From the NCBI RefSeq assembly GCF_020697055.1, contig NZ_JAJFBP010000027.1, forward strand, positions 1 to 62,127: DNA of 62,127 nt, given 5' to 3'. Shown here one piece after another: positions 27,147-35,048 of the stretch. Both the position numbers and the translations under genes were made by a program. The notes beneath the pieces were generated by a model. It had not been told where the DNA came from, ran no database searches, and saw only the letters and a list, made by a program, of their open reading frames with translations. Each line of letters begins with the position of its first letter. Within the stretch, counting starts at the first letter, position 1. Source of the stretch: Panacagrimonas sp. (lineage in GTDB: Bacteria; Pseudomonadota; Gammaproteobacteria; Nevskiales; Nevskiaceae).

Positions 27147-27932
27147 TTAGACGAAGCGGAACGAGATGCTGCCCATGTCCTGGAACCGCGCCACGACGTT
27201 GTCGCCGCGCGAGACCGGGATGGCTTCGGTGATGCCGCCGGTCATCACGAACGATCCGGCCGGCAGCGACTGGCCGCGCGCGGCCAGGTGCTTGACCAGC
27301 ATCACGATCGCGTTGGCGGGGTGATTGAGCACCGCGGCGCTGGCGCCGAGCGCCTGGATCTCGCCGTTTCGTTCGATGACGACGCCGATCGTGCGCAGGT
27401 CCACTTTCGTGGCGTCGAGCGGCCGGCCGCCGCTGACGTAGCGCGACGAGCTCGAGTTGTCCGCGATCACGCTCGGCAGGTCGAACTTGAAGTTCTCGTA
27501 GCGCGAGTCGATCACCTCGACCGCGGGAATCACGTAGTCGGTCGCCGCGATGACCTGTTCCACCGTGACGTCGCCGCTCAATTCGTCCTTCGTCATGAAG
27601 GCGATCTCGGCCTCGATCTTGGGATGCAGCAGCTGGTCCATCTCGATCGTGCCGTTCTCCGGCCGCGCGTAGGACGCCAGCAGCATGCCGAAGCCCGGCA
27701 CGTTGACGCCCATCTGCTGCATCTTGGCTTTCGAGGTCAGGCCCGCCTTGCGGCCGACCAGGCGATCGCCGCGCGCGAGCCAGCGGCGCAGACACTCCTC
27801 CTGCACCGCGTAACCGTCCTCGACGGTCATCGTCGGATGATCGTCGGTGAGCTTGGTCAGCGTGTGCACATTGTCCTGCGCGTGCTGAACGCGGTCGGCG
27901 AGCGCCGCAATGGTCTTGGCGTCGAGGCTCAC
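27147..27932 (-). CDS. dmpH: 4-oxalocrotonate decarboxylase
   Basis: A 261-residue member of the hydratase/decarboxylase family that converts 2-oxo-3-hexenedioate to 2-oxopent-4-enoate with Mg2+. Conserved segments are LVGRKAGLTSKAKMQQMGV, HPKIEAEIAFMTKDEL, AAVEVIDSRYENFKF and GFFM-like SFVMTGGITEAIPV. The start is GTG at 27932, overlapping the hydratase stop by four bases; an upstream reading in the same frame overlaps the hydratase and is spurious. It forms a physical complex with the hydratase in known pathways so that the unstable dienol is handed on directly. Confidence 0.93.
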   Translation of the reverse strand: MSLDAKTIAALADRVQHAQDNVHTLTKLTDDHPTMTVEDGYAVQEECLRRWLARGDRLVGRKAGLTSKAKMQQMGVNVPGFGMLLASYARPENGTIEMDQLLHPKIEAEIAFMTKDELSGDVTVEQVIAATDYVIPAVEVIDSRYENFKFDLPSVIADNSSSSRYVSGGRPLDATKVDLRTIGVVIERNGEIQALGASAAVLNHPANAIVMLVKHLAARGQSLPAGSFVMTGGITEAIPVSRGDNVVARFQDMGSISFRFV

Positions 27933-28723
27933 TTTTCGGCTCCGCTGAATCGCACCGTGCAGGACCCGAGTCCACCCACCGTGCACTTGAAGGTATCGCC
28001 GACCTTGGCCGGGATCAGCATCGACTGGGAACCCGACAGGATCACTTCGCCTGCCAGGAACGGAATGCCCAACGCGCCCAGCGTGTTGGCCAGCCACACG
28101 ACCGCGTTCACCGGGCCGCCCTGGACGGCCGCGCCCGCGGCGGTGGAGAACAGCTCGCCGTTGATCTCGAGCACCATGCCGGCAAGCGTCAGGTCGAGCT
28201 CGGTCGGTTTCTTCTTCGCCTTGCCGAGCATGTAGACGCCGCACGAGGCGTTGTCGGCCACCGTGTCCTGGATCTTGATCTTCCAGTCGGTGATGCGGGA
28301 ATCGACGATCTCGAAGCACGGCACGACGTAATCGGTCGCGCGGATCACGTCGACGGCGGTGATGCCGGGCCCCTTGAGGTCGCGCTTGAGCACGAAGGCC
28401 ACCTCGGCTTCGGCCTTGGGCTGGATCAGCCCGCCGATCGGCAGGTCCGCGCCTTCCTCGTAGTGCATGCCCGAGGTGAGCTGGCCGAAGTCCGGCTGCT
28501 TGACGCCGATCATGTCCTGCACCGCCTTGGAGGTGACGCCGATCTTCTTGCCGACGATCTTCTCGCCGGCCTTCAGACGGTGCGACACCATCCGCTCCTG
28601 GATGCGGTAGGCGTGCTCGATCGTGATGCCCTCGGCGCGGCCGAGCAGCGGTGCGACGGTCGTGCGCGTGAGAAACGCGTTGTAGAGCTCGTCGCCGTAG
28701 TGGTTGATCTGTTCTGGGGTCAT
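27929..28723 (-). CDS. dmpE: 2-oxopent-4-enoate (2-hydroxypentadienoate) hydratase
   Basis: A 264-residue hydratase that adds water to 2-hydroxypenta-2,4-dienoate to give 4-hydroxy-2-oxovalerate. Family motifs include IVGKKIGVTSKAVQDMIGV, QPKAEAEVAFVLKRDL, CFEIVDSRITDWKIKIQDTVADNAS and GEVILSGSQSMLIP. It is paralogous to the decarboxylase that follows and overlaps it (GTGA). A hairpin element separates it from the semialdehyde dehydrogenase gene. Confidence 0.94.
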   Translation of the reverse strand: MTPEQINHYGDELYNAFLTRTTVAPLLGRAEGITIEHAYRIQERMVSHRLKAGEKIVGKKIGVTSKAVQDMIGVKQPDFGQLTSGMHYEEGADLPIGGLIQPKAEAEVAFVLKRDLKGPGITAVDVIRATDYVVPCFEIVDSRITDWKIKIQDTVADNASCGVYMLGKAKKKPTELDLTLAGMVLEINGELFSTAAGAAVQGGPVNAVVWLANTLGALGIPFLAGEVILSGSQSMLIPAKVGDTFKCTVGGLGSCTVRFSGAEK

Positions 28724-28742
28724 GGGTTCTCGAAAACCTTTA

Positions 28743-28811
28743 AACGCAGAGGCGCAAAGGACGCAAAGCAGAATTCATCGTCCGTCTTTGCGTCCTCTGC
28801 GCCTTTGCGTT
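28743..28811. repeat. Hairpin family copy 2
   Basis: Arms of 26 bases (28743-28768 and 28786-28811) pair with two mismatches. The left arm begins AACGCAGAGGCGCAAAGGAC and shares the ACGCAAAG word with copies 1 and 3. It fills the gap between hydratase and semialdehyde dehydrogenase genes. Confidence 0.85.
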
Positions 28812-28827
28812 GAATGCTTTTGTCATT

Positions 28828-30288
28828 TCACAGCTTGACGCAGATGTTGCGCATCTCGGTGTAGAACTCCAGCGAATGCACGCCGCCTTCGCGGCCGATG
28901 CCGCTCTGCTTGCTGCCGCCGAACGGCGTGCGCAGGTCGCGCAGGAACCAGCTGTTGATCCAGGCGATGCCGACCTCGATCTTGGCGGCGACGCGATGCG
29001 CGCGCCCGAGGTTCGACGTCCAGATCGTGGTCGACAGGCCGTACTCGGTCGCATTGGCCTTGTCGATCACCTCGTCCTCGGTGTCGAACGGCGAGATGTG
29101 CGTGCAGGGTCCGAAGATCTCCTCGCGCACCACGCTCGCGGTCTCGGGCAGGCCGGTCCAGATCGTCGGCTGCACCCAGTTGCCGTTGGCGAGCTCGCCC
29201 GGCATCTGCGGCACGCCGCCACCGGTGACGATCGTCGCGCCCTCGGCCTTGGCCTTCTCGTAGTACGAGAGCACCTTGCGCTTGTGCTCGGCCGAGATCA
29301 GCGGGCCCAGGCCCGTGCCCTTGTCGGACGGGTCGCCCGGCTTGAGCGATTCAGCCTTGACCTTCATCGCGGCAACGAAGCGCTCGAACAGCGGGCGCTC
29401 GACGTAGATGCGCTCGGTGCCCAGGCAGATCTGGCCGCAGTTGAGGAACGCGGCGCGACCCAGGCCCTCGATCGCGGCGTCGAGGTCGGCGTCGGCGAAG
29501 ACGATGCCGGCGTTCTTGCCGCCGCACTCGAAGCTCACCGGCCGGATGCCGTCGGCCGCCGCCTTCATGATCGCGGCGCCGGTGCGGGTCTCGCCGGTGA
29601 AGGTGATCGCATCCACGCCCTTGTGCGCCGTCAGGAACGCACCCGCGCTGTTCGGACCGAAGCCATGCACGACGTTGAAGACGCCCTTGGGAACGCCGAC
29701 CGCGTTCATCACCTCGCCGAGCAGGGTCGCGGTCCCCGGCGTCTCCTCCGAAGGCTTGACCACGACGGTGTTGCCGCAGGCCAGCGCAGGGCCGACCTTC
29801 CAGGTCATCAGCAGCAGCGGCGCGTTCCACGGGCAGACCACGCCGATCACGCCCTTGGGCACGCGGATCGCGTAGTTGAGCGCGCCGGCGCCGTCCGGCG
29901 TCGCCATCATGAAGCTCTCCGCCGGCACGTTCTTGATGACGTCCGCGAAGATCTTGAAGTTGGCCGCACCGCGCGGAATCATCGCGTGCTCCATCATCGA
30001 TTTCGGCTGGCCGGTGTCGTCCATCTCGGCCTGCACGAAGTCGCCGAAGCGGCGCGTGATCTCGTCGGCGACCTTGTAGAGCAGCTCGACGCGCTGATCC
30101 ACGGTCATCTTGCCCCACGGGCCCTTCATCGCCGCGCGGGCCGCTGCGACCGCTGCGTCGACCTCGGACTTGCCGCCTTCATGGATGTAGCCGAGCAGCG
30201 CGTTGTCGCTCGGACGGCGCTTCTCGAAGGTCTTGCTGCTGCCGACGAACTCGCCGTCGATGAAATGCCTGAACTGCTTGGGTTCCAT
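28828..30288 (-). CDS. dmpC: 2-hydroxymuconic semialdehyde dehydrogenase
   Basis: A 486-residue NAD-dependent aldehyde dehydrogenase, the exact length usual for DmpC/XylG. Motifs: VCPWNAPLLLMTWKVGPALACGN, FTGETRTGAAIM, catalytic Glu in SFECGGKNAG, catalytic Cys in NCGQICLGTERIYVER, and C-terminal FGGSKQSGIGREGG. It oxidises the ring-cleavage product to 2-hydroxymuconate, the start of the oxalocrotonate branch. The ATG at 30288 (MEPKQFRHFIDGEF) is chosen over one six codons upstream. No 2-hydroxymuconic semialdehyde hydrolase (dmpD) is found in the window, so only the dehydrogenase branch is encoded. Confidence 0.93.
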   Translation of the reverse strand: MEPKQFRHFIDGEFVGSSKTFEKRRPSDNALLGYIHEGGKSEVDAAVAAARAAMKGPWGKMTVDQRVELLYKVADEITRRFGDFVQAEMDDTGQPKSMMEHAMIPRGAANFKIFADVIKNVPAESFMMATPDGAGALNYAIRVPKGVIGVVCPWNAPLLLMTWKVGPALACGNTVVVKPSEETPGTATLLGEVMNAVGVPKGVFNVVHGFGPNSAGAFLTAHKGVDAITFTGETRTGAAIMKAAADGIRPVSFECGGKNAGIVFADADLDAAIEGLGRAAFLNCGQICLGTERIYVERPLFERFVAAMKVKAESLKPGDPSDKGTGLGPLISAEHKRKVLSYYEKAKAEGATIVTGGGVPQMPGELANGNWVQPTIWTGLPETASVVREEIFGPCTHISPFDTEDEVIDKANATEYGLSTTIWTSNLGRAHRVAAKIEVGIAWINSWFLRDLRTPFGGSKQSGIGREGGVHSLEFYTEMRNICVKL

Positions 30289-30312
30289 GATCGGATCTCT
30301 CTTCAATTCGAT

Positions 30313-30747
30313 TTACGACCGCAACGCGGCCGCCGCAGCCTGCGCGCATTCCACGTCCTGGGATTCACTGCCGCCGGAGACGCCCACCGCGCCGATCAGC
30401 GACTCGCCGTCGCGCAACGCGGCGCCGCCGCGGATCAGGCTGAATCCGGCCAGCACGATGCCTTCGCGAACACGCGGGGCCTCCTGCGACAGGGCTTGAT
30501 CGACCAGCTCGGCCGGCACGCCGATCGCCGCGGTGCTGTGCGCCTTCTTCTGCGCGAGCTCACCCGAGATCAGGAACGCGCCGGGCATGCGCACGAACGC
30601 GGCCAGCGTCCCGGCGCTGTCGACCACCGCCACGCACACTCGGATTCCCATCGACTCGGCCTTGGCCACGGCGGCCCCGATCACGCGCAGCGCGGCGTCG
30701 TGGTGGATGACGGGCTGGGGAACCGAGACGTTCGGGCTGCGGCTCAT
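30313..30747 (-). CDS. GlcG/HbpS-family protein
   Basis: A 144-residue protein of the GlcG/HbpS (DUF336) family, small heme- or cofactor-binding proteins often found in catabolic operons. Characteristic are the helix-strand opening DAALRVIGAAVAKAESMGIRVCVAVVDSAGTLAAFVRMPGA and the GGAALRDGESLIGAVGVSGGS end. Its function in aromatic pathways is not established; protection or stabilisation of a pathway enzyme has been proposed for relatives. It follows the ferredoxin gene by four bases. A GTG at 30768 in frame would overlap the ferredoxin gene, so 30747 is used. Confidence 0.8.
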   Translation of the reverse strand: MSRSPNVSVPQPVIHHDAALRVIGAAVAKAESMGIRVCVAVVDSAGTLAAFVRMPGAFLISGELAQKKAHSTAAIGVPAELVDQALSQEAPRVREGIVLAGFSLIRGGAALRDGESLIGAVGVSGGSESQDVECAQAAAAALRS

Positions 30748-30751
30748 GGGA

Positions 30752-31111
30752 TCAGGCGGCTCGTGCACAAGAGGAGGACATCACGTTGCGCAGCAGGCGC
30801 GTCGTGGCGCATTTGCCGTTCGCGCCGGGCGCACGACCCAGCGCGCGCAGGCTCAGGTCGCTGCGCGGAAAGAGCTGGCAGGACAGCACGATGCCCTGAT
30901 CGCGATCGGCCTGGCCGACCTGGGCGTGGCTCATCGTGCCGGTCTCGTATCGACCCTCGAGCACCTGCACCCGGCATACCCCGCACCCGCCGCCGCGGCA
31001 TCCGACCTGCAGCGCGCTCGCGCCGGCCTGGATCATCGCGCCGAGCACGGTCTGGTCGTCCCGACATGGGAACGACAGCGCGACTTCGGGAACGGCGATC
31101 TGGAACGGCAT
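30752..31111 (-). CDS. dmpQ: Plant-type [2Fe-2S] ferredoxin (XylT/DmpQ-like)
   Basis: A 119-residue ferredoxin with ligands C38, C43, C46 (GCRGGGCGVCRVQV) and C78 (VLSCQLF). XylT/DmpQ-type ferredoxins reduce the iron of catechol 2,3-dioxygenase after it is inactivated by substituted catechols; the presence of the meta pathway genes downstream supports the same role here. It is the first gene of the operon, preceded by the BenM-like operator at 31221-31263. The start ATG at 31111 gives the standard MPFQIAVPEV opening; upstream frame is arginine-rich and spurious. Confidence 0.88.
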   Translation of the reverse strand: MPFQIAVPEVALSFPCRDDQTVLGAMIQAGASALQVGCRGGGCGVCRVQVLEGRYETGTMSHAQVGQADRDQGIVLSCQLFPRSDLSLRALGRAPGANGKCATTRLLRNVMSSSCARAA

Positions 31112-31220
31112 CCGTCGTGATCCGTGGCGACAAGGGCAGGGCCGGCAAGGATGACGATCACGCCCGCGGCGAACGTCATGCTTGTGGACGAAAACCTTAG
31201 GTCTGGGGGGTGATCGTCGT

Positions 31221-31263
31221 CCAATACCTTTACCGGGCCTTTGCGATACCACCCACGTATCGC
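31221..31263 (-). promoter_or_regulatory. LysR-type composite operator, site A (meta-cleavage operon)
   Basis: Read toward the meta operon: GCGATAC-N7-GTATCGC (31263-31243), 11 bases, then AAAGGTATTGG (31231-31221). The palindrome contains ATAC-N7-GTAT, a T-N11-A LysR box. TTGGAC at the end can serve as a -35 element, with CTAAGG 18 bases on. It lies in the 187-base gap between the divergent LysR gene (start 31299) and the ferredoxin gene (start 31111). Confidence 0.85.
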
Positions 31264-31298
31264 TAGCCTGTTCGCATGCATCGCGGCGAACACCTTCG

Positions 31299-32297
31299 AT
31301 GAACCTTGCGGCGATCGAGTTCCGCCACCTGCGCTACTTCGCCGCGGTGGTCGAGCAAGGCAGCTTCCGCGGCGCCGCGTTGCGCCTGCACGTCTCGCAG
31401 CCGCCGTTGACGCGCCAGGTGCAGCAGCTCGAGCAGGTGCTGGGGACCCCGCTGCTGGTGCGCAAGCCACGCGGCGTCGAGCCCACCGACGCCGGCCAGG
31501 TGTTCTACGAGGAAGTGCGCAACATCCTGATGCTGACCGAGCAGGCCGCGAGCCGCGCCCAGCTCGCGGGTCAGGGCCAGCTCGGACGGCTGGACGTCGG
31601 CATCTTCGGTTCGGCGGTGTTCGGTGCGATCCCGCGCATCCTGCAGGCGTTCCGCGACCGCTTTCCGCGCGTCGAGATCGTGCTGCACAACATGGATCGC
31701 GCCGGACAGATCCGGGCGTTGCGCGAGCGTCGTCTCACCGTCGGCTTCAACCGCCTGTTCGAGGAGGAGCCCGACCTGATCTGGGAGGTGATCCAGACCG
31801 AGCAGCTGCGCGTGGCGTTGCACGAGCTGCATCCGCTGGCCAACGTCGCCGAGATCGCGTTGCCGCAGCTGGCCGGCGAGACGCTGATCGTCTATCCGCG
31901 AACGCCGCGGCCGAGCTTCGTCGAGCAGACGCTGCGCCTGTTCCATCGGCGCAACGTCAGCCTCAAGACGATCCAGGAGGTCGACGACGTCGTGACCGCC
32001 GTCGCCCTGGTCGCCAGCCGTTTCGGCGTCAGCCTGGTGACGGATTCGGCGTCCAACCTGCGCCTGCCCGGCATCGTCTACGTGCCGCTGCGGATGGAGG
32101 ACCGCGCGACGTTCGACCTCTGCATGATCCGGCGGCGCGACGACGACTCGCGCCTGCTGCACGAGTTCCTGGCCGTTGCGCGCGCGCTGCGCCAGACGCT
32201 GTCCACGCCGCCGACGTCGATTCCGGCGATCGACGCACCGCAGCCCGCCGAGGCGCCGCGACGCCGCGCGTCGGCGCGTCCGCGCCGCGCCCGCTGA
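31299..32297 (+). CDS. LysR-family regulator, BenM/CatR-like, divergent from the meta operon
   Basis: A 332-residue LysR regulator. The N-terminus AAIEFRHLRYFAAVVEQGSF and LHVSQPPLTRQVQQLEQVLG match the BenM/CatR/CbnR subgroup, which activates aromatic catabolism in response to muconate-like effectors. The effector domain runs from about residue 92 (GRLDVGIFGSAVFGAIPRIL). It is closely similar along its length to the regulator at 53196-54173 (shared GQIRALRERRLTVGFNR-type, EEPDLIWEVIQTE-type and YPRTPRPSF-type blocks). Start ATG 31299. It probably binds site A, activates the meta operon and represses itself. Confidence 0.92.
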   Translation: MNLAAIEFRHLRYFAAVVEQGSFRGAALRLHVSQPPLTRQVQQLEQVLGTPLLVRKPRGVEPTDAGQVFYEEVRNILMLTEQAASRAQLAGQGQLGRLDVGIFGSAVFGAIPRILQAFRDRFPRVEIVLHNMDRAGQIRALRERRLTVGFNRLFEEEPDLIWEVIQTEQLRVALHELHPLANVAEIALPQLAGETLIVYPRTPRPSFVEQTLRLFHRRNVSLKTIQEVDDVVTAVALVASRFGVSLVTDSASNLRLPGIVYVPLRMEDRATFDLCMIRRRDDDSRLLHEFLAVARALRQTLSTPPTSIPAIDAPQPAEAPRRRASARPRRAR

Positions 32298-32389
32298 ACA
32301 CCCAGAAAGCGCACGAAACCCGCTGCTAGACTCGATCGCGCGTGTCCGTCGACGGGCGGGCGCAATCATCGTTTCGGGGGAAACGCGCC

Positions 32390-33703
32390 ATGCATCTGCT
32401 GTTCGTCGTCGTGCTGGTCGTGCTCGTGGTCCTGCTCATCCTCAGCCTGCGACCGCGTGGCACCAATGATTCGGACAGCGGCGGGGGCGCCGCGCATCCC
32501 TGGGGCGCGGGCGGCGCCCCGTCGGCCCAGAACGCCGGCGCTCCGCCGGTCGCCTTCGTTTCGCGCGGCAAGCTGTTCCACTGGAATGCGGCGCAGTCGG
32601 CGGTGCGCGAGATCCAGAGCCCCTACGTGCAGGGCGTGATGGACCGCCTCGAGCGCTCGCGCCGACAGCACGGCTGGAAGGAGGGCACGTCGTTCGGCGC
32701 GGCGTTCTCGCGCGGCGGCCCGCGCGGCGGCACCGCGGCGGCGCAACCGATCCAGGCGACGTCGATCCACTTCTCCGGGCCCGAGCGCGTTCTCTACTTC
32801 CTGCGCGACGACAACGTCGGCGGACTGTTCGAGCAGAACCTGGCCGACGGCAGCGAGCGTCGCGTCGTGCACAAGCAGCACCTGTCGTTCGAGGACCTGC
32901 GGCTGAGTCCGGACGGCGCGCAGCTGTTGTGCACGCAGCACGCGGGAAACGGCACCGCCAACATCGCGTTGATGACGGTCGAAGGGAGCGACTATCGCGA
33001 GCTCACCGGCGGCGACACCGTCGACACCGCGCCGGCCTGGATTCCGGACGATCCGGATCGCGTGGTGTTCCAGAGCGCGGGGCTGGCGCGCGATCCGCAG
33101 GGTTTCGCCATCGCGCAGGGTCCCTCGTCGATCCAGATGGCGCATCTGAAGGACGGCACGCTCGCGCCGGTGCGCGAGGACGCGGGCCTCGATTTCCTGC
33201 AGCCGCGCGTCGGAACGAACGGCGCGCTGTACTTCATCCAGCGGCCGTACGAACCGCCGCGCTACGGCACCGGCCAGGCGCTGCTCGACGCGCTGCTGTT
33301 TCCGTTCCGATTGCTGCGGGCGGTGTTCCACTACCTGAACTTCTTTTCGCTGATGTACACGCGAAAGCCGTTGACCACGGCCAGCGGCCCGGCGATGCAG
33401 GGCGATCTGAAGGAGATCCTGCTCAAGGGCAAGCGCATCGACGCCGAGGAGATGCTGCGCAAGGGCAAGCTGGTCAGCGGCGTGCCGTCGCTGGTGCCGG
33501 CGTCGTGGGTTCTGGTGCGACGCGATCGCAGCGGCAGCGAGCAGGTGCTCGCGCGCCACGTGTCGTCCTACGACCTCGCGGCGGATAACACGGTGCTGTT
33601 CTCGAACGGCTGCGGCGTATTCGCGCTCGGCGAGGGGAAGACTCCGCGCGTGCTGCTGCGCGATCAGCTGATCGCGGATGTGGTGGTGGGACCCTCCGCG
33701 TAG
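32390..33703 (+). CDS. Membrane-anchored beta-propeller protein (TolB/PD40-like)
   Basis: A 437-residue protein with an N-terminal anchor (MHLLFVVVLVVLVVLLILSL), a Gly/Ala/Ser-rich linker, and an outer domain built of PD40/TolB-like blades (LSFEDLRLSPDGAQLLC, DTVDTAPAWIPDDPDRVVFQS). A hydrophobic stretch near residues 300-325 (LLDALLFPFRLLRAVFHYLNFF) interrupts the propeller. No catalytic motif was found and the function is unknown. ATG at 32390 follows a GGGGGA tract. It follows the LysR gene by 92 bases. Its TAG stop is at the edge of the REP at 33700-33761. Confidence 0.65.
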   Translation: MHLLFVVVLVVLVVLLILSLRPRGTNDSDSGGGAAHPWGAGGAPSAQNAGAPPVAFVSRGKLFHWNAAQSAVREIQSPYVQGVMDRLERSRRQHGWKEGTSFGAAFSRGGPRGGTAAAQPIQATSIHFSGPERVLYFLRDDNVGGLFEQNLADGSERRVVHKQHLSFEDLRLSPDGAQLLCTQHAGNGTANIALMTVEGSDYRELTGGDTVDTAPAWIPDDPDRVVFQSAGLARDPQGFAIAQGPSSIQMAHLKDGTLAPVREDAGLDFLQPRVGTNGALYFIQRPYEPPRYGTGQALLDALLFPFRLLRAVFHYLNFFSLMYTRKPLTTASGPAMQGDLKEILLKGKRIDAEEMLRKGKLVSGVPSLVPASWVLVRRDRSGSEQVLARHVSSYDLAADNTVLFSNGCGVFALGEGKTPRVLLRDQLIADVVVGPSA

Positions 33704-33761
33704 CGCGGACGAAGCCCCGGAGAGCGTGCCGGGGACGAGCCCCGGGCTTCGCCCAGGCTAC
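33700..33761. repeat. REP pair after the beta-propeller gene
   Basis: A degenerate left copy (GTAGCGCGGACGAAGCCCCG) and a good right copy (CCCCGGGCTTCGCCCAGGCT, ending AC). The left GTAG supplies the stop codon of the upstream gene. It separates two convergent genes. Confidence 0.7.
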
Positions 33762-33769
33762 GCCGCACC

Positions 33770-34906
33770 CTACTTCTGCTGCCCGATCCAGGCGCTGATG
33801 TGTGCCCACTGTTCCTTGAGCGTCTTGGCGCCCATGAACAGGCCGATGTGGCCGCCCGGCGCCAGCTCCTTGCGGATCTGGTCGCGTGGCGTGCCGACGA
33901 GATTCTCGGCGTTGAACACCTGCTCGGGCGTGGTGATGTCGTCGTCGGCGCCGGCCAGCAGGTACAGCGGCACGGTGATCGTCTTGAGCGAGATGCGCTC
34001 GCCCAGCGCCACGAATTCACCTCGCGCGAGGCGGTTGAGCTTGAACAGGTGCTTCACCGCCTCGAGGTACAGCCGGCCCGGCAGATCGACGACGTGCTCG
34101 TACCAGCTCGCGAAATGGCGCGCGCGGTTCACGTACTGCGGATTGGTGATGTTGTCGAACAGGTCGACGTACTTGCCCCAGTAGTGCTCGTCCGGGTGCA
34201 TGTTCTTCCAGCCCTGCAGCATGAAGCGGCCGCGCATGCGCCCGCCGCCCATCGCGACCATCGAGCGATAGAAGCTCAGCGGCGTGCGCTTGGCGAGCTT
34301 GGTGACCGGGCCGCTGCCCGCGTGCGTGTCGATCGGCGCGCCGGCCAGCACCAGCGAAACCGCCTTGCCCGGATAGCGCGCGGCGAGCATCGCCGAGAGC
34401 CAGCCGCCCTGGCACAGGCCCACGAGGTGCGCGCGTCCGCCGACGTGGTCGACCGCGTCGCGCAGGTCGGCCAGGTACTTGTCGATGCCGAAGTTGCGCA
34501 TCGCGTGCGAGGCGCTCTTCCAGTCGGTGACGTACAGGCGCTTGGCGCCGCCGGCCTTGAGCGTCTGCACCAGGCTCTGGCCGTCGGCGTAGTCGGCGAT
34601 CGTCGAAGGGTGTCCCGCATAGGGCGCATCGATGATCACGGGGATCGCATCGCTTGGCGCATCGGCGTCCGAGAAATCGCGCAGCCACATCGTCTGCGTC
34701 TCGAACGCGACGGTGTGCGGCGTCACCCAGCCCGGCTTGTCCGGGAACGTGATCGCGGCCGCCTCCTTGACGTAGGACATCCAGTCCAGCGGCAGGCGCA
34801 GGCCGCGCTGGCGGATCTGGCGCGTCCACTCGATCGGCCAGTAGGGCGGAAACGCGAGCAGGGCTTTTTCGAGGTTCGAGCGTTCGGCCACGGTCGTGGA
34901 GGTCAT
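33770..34906 (-). CDS. PhaC-like alpha/beta hydrolase with Cys nucleophile
   Basis: A 378-residue alpha/beta-hydrolase related to PHA synthases and depolymerases. The nucleophile elbow reads HLVGLCQGGWLSAM, with Cys in place of the usual Ser as in PhaC (GxCxG). The acid is in AGADDDITTPEQ and the histidine in APGGHIGLFMGAKT. It is much shorter than the PhaC encoded at 35985-37646 and lacks the long N-terminal domain, so it may be a second polymerase-like enzyme or a PHA-turnover protein. It is the distal gene of the PHA cluster, after a hairpin element. ATG 34906 gives the cleanest start. Confidence 0.7.
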   Translation of the reverse strand: MTSTTVAERSNLEKALLAFPPYWPIEWTRQIRQRGLRLPLDWMSYVKEAAAITFPDKPGWVTPHTVAFETQTMWLRDFSDADAPSDAIPVIIDAPYAGHPSTIADYADGQSLVQTLKAGGAKRLYVTDWKSASHAMRNFGIDKYLADLRDAVDHVGGRAHLVGLCQGGWLSAMLAARYPGKAVSLVLAGAPIDTHAGSGPVTKLAKRTPLSFYRSMVAMGGGRMRGRFMLQGWKNMHPDEHYWGKYVDLFDNITNPQYVNRARHFASWYEHVVDLPGRLYLEAVKHLFKLNRLARGEFVALGERISLKTITVPLYLLAGADDDITTPEQVFNAENLVGTPRDQIRKELAPGGHIGLFMGAKTLKEQWAHISAWIGQQK

Positions 34907-34933
34907 GTTCTGGTCTGAGGGGAAAAGCGAAAA

Positions 34934-35033
34934 GACGTCACCGCGAAGGCACAAAAGTGAAAAACAAGGACGCAAAGGGTTTCAAGTTTTTCTTTGCGTC
35001 CTCTCTTTTCCTTTGCGCCTCTGCGGTGACGTC
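34934..35033. repeat. Hairpin family copy 3 (imperfect)
   Basis: Arms 34934-34977 and 34992-35033 pair at both ends (GACGTCACCGC with GCGGTGACGTC; GGACGCAAAG with CTTTGCGTCC) with mismatches between. The ACGCAAAG word is shared with copies at 24798 and 28743. It lies between the PhaZ and PhaC-like genes. Confidence 0.8.
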
Positions 35034-35048
35034 TTCGAATGTCGGAAT

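Noticed and set aside
28810..31200. Very long open frame (796 codons) on the plus strand opposite the meta-cleavage genes
   Set aside because: It is antisense to well-recognised genes in a GC-rich genome, has His/Arg/Ala-rich composition and no recognisable domain. Long antisense frames are expected where third codon positions are nearly all G or C.
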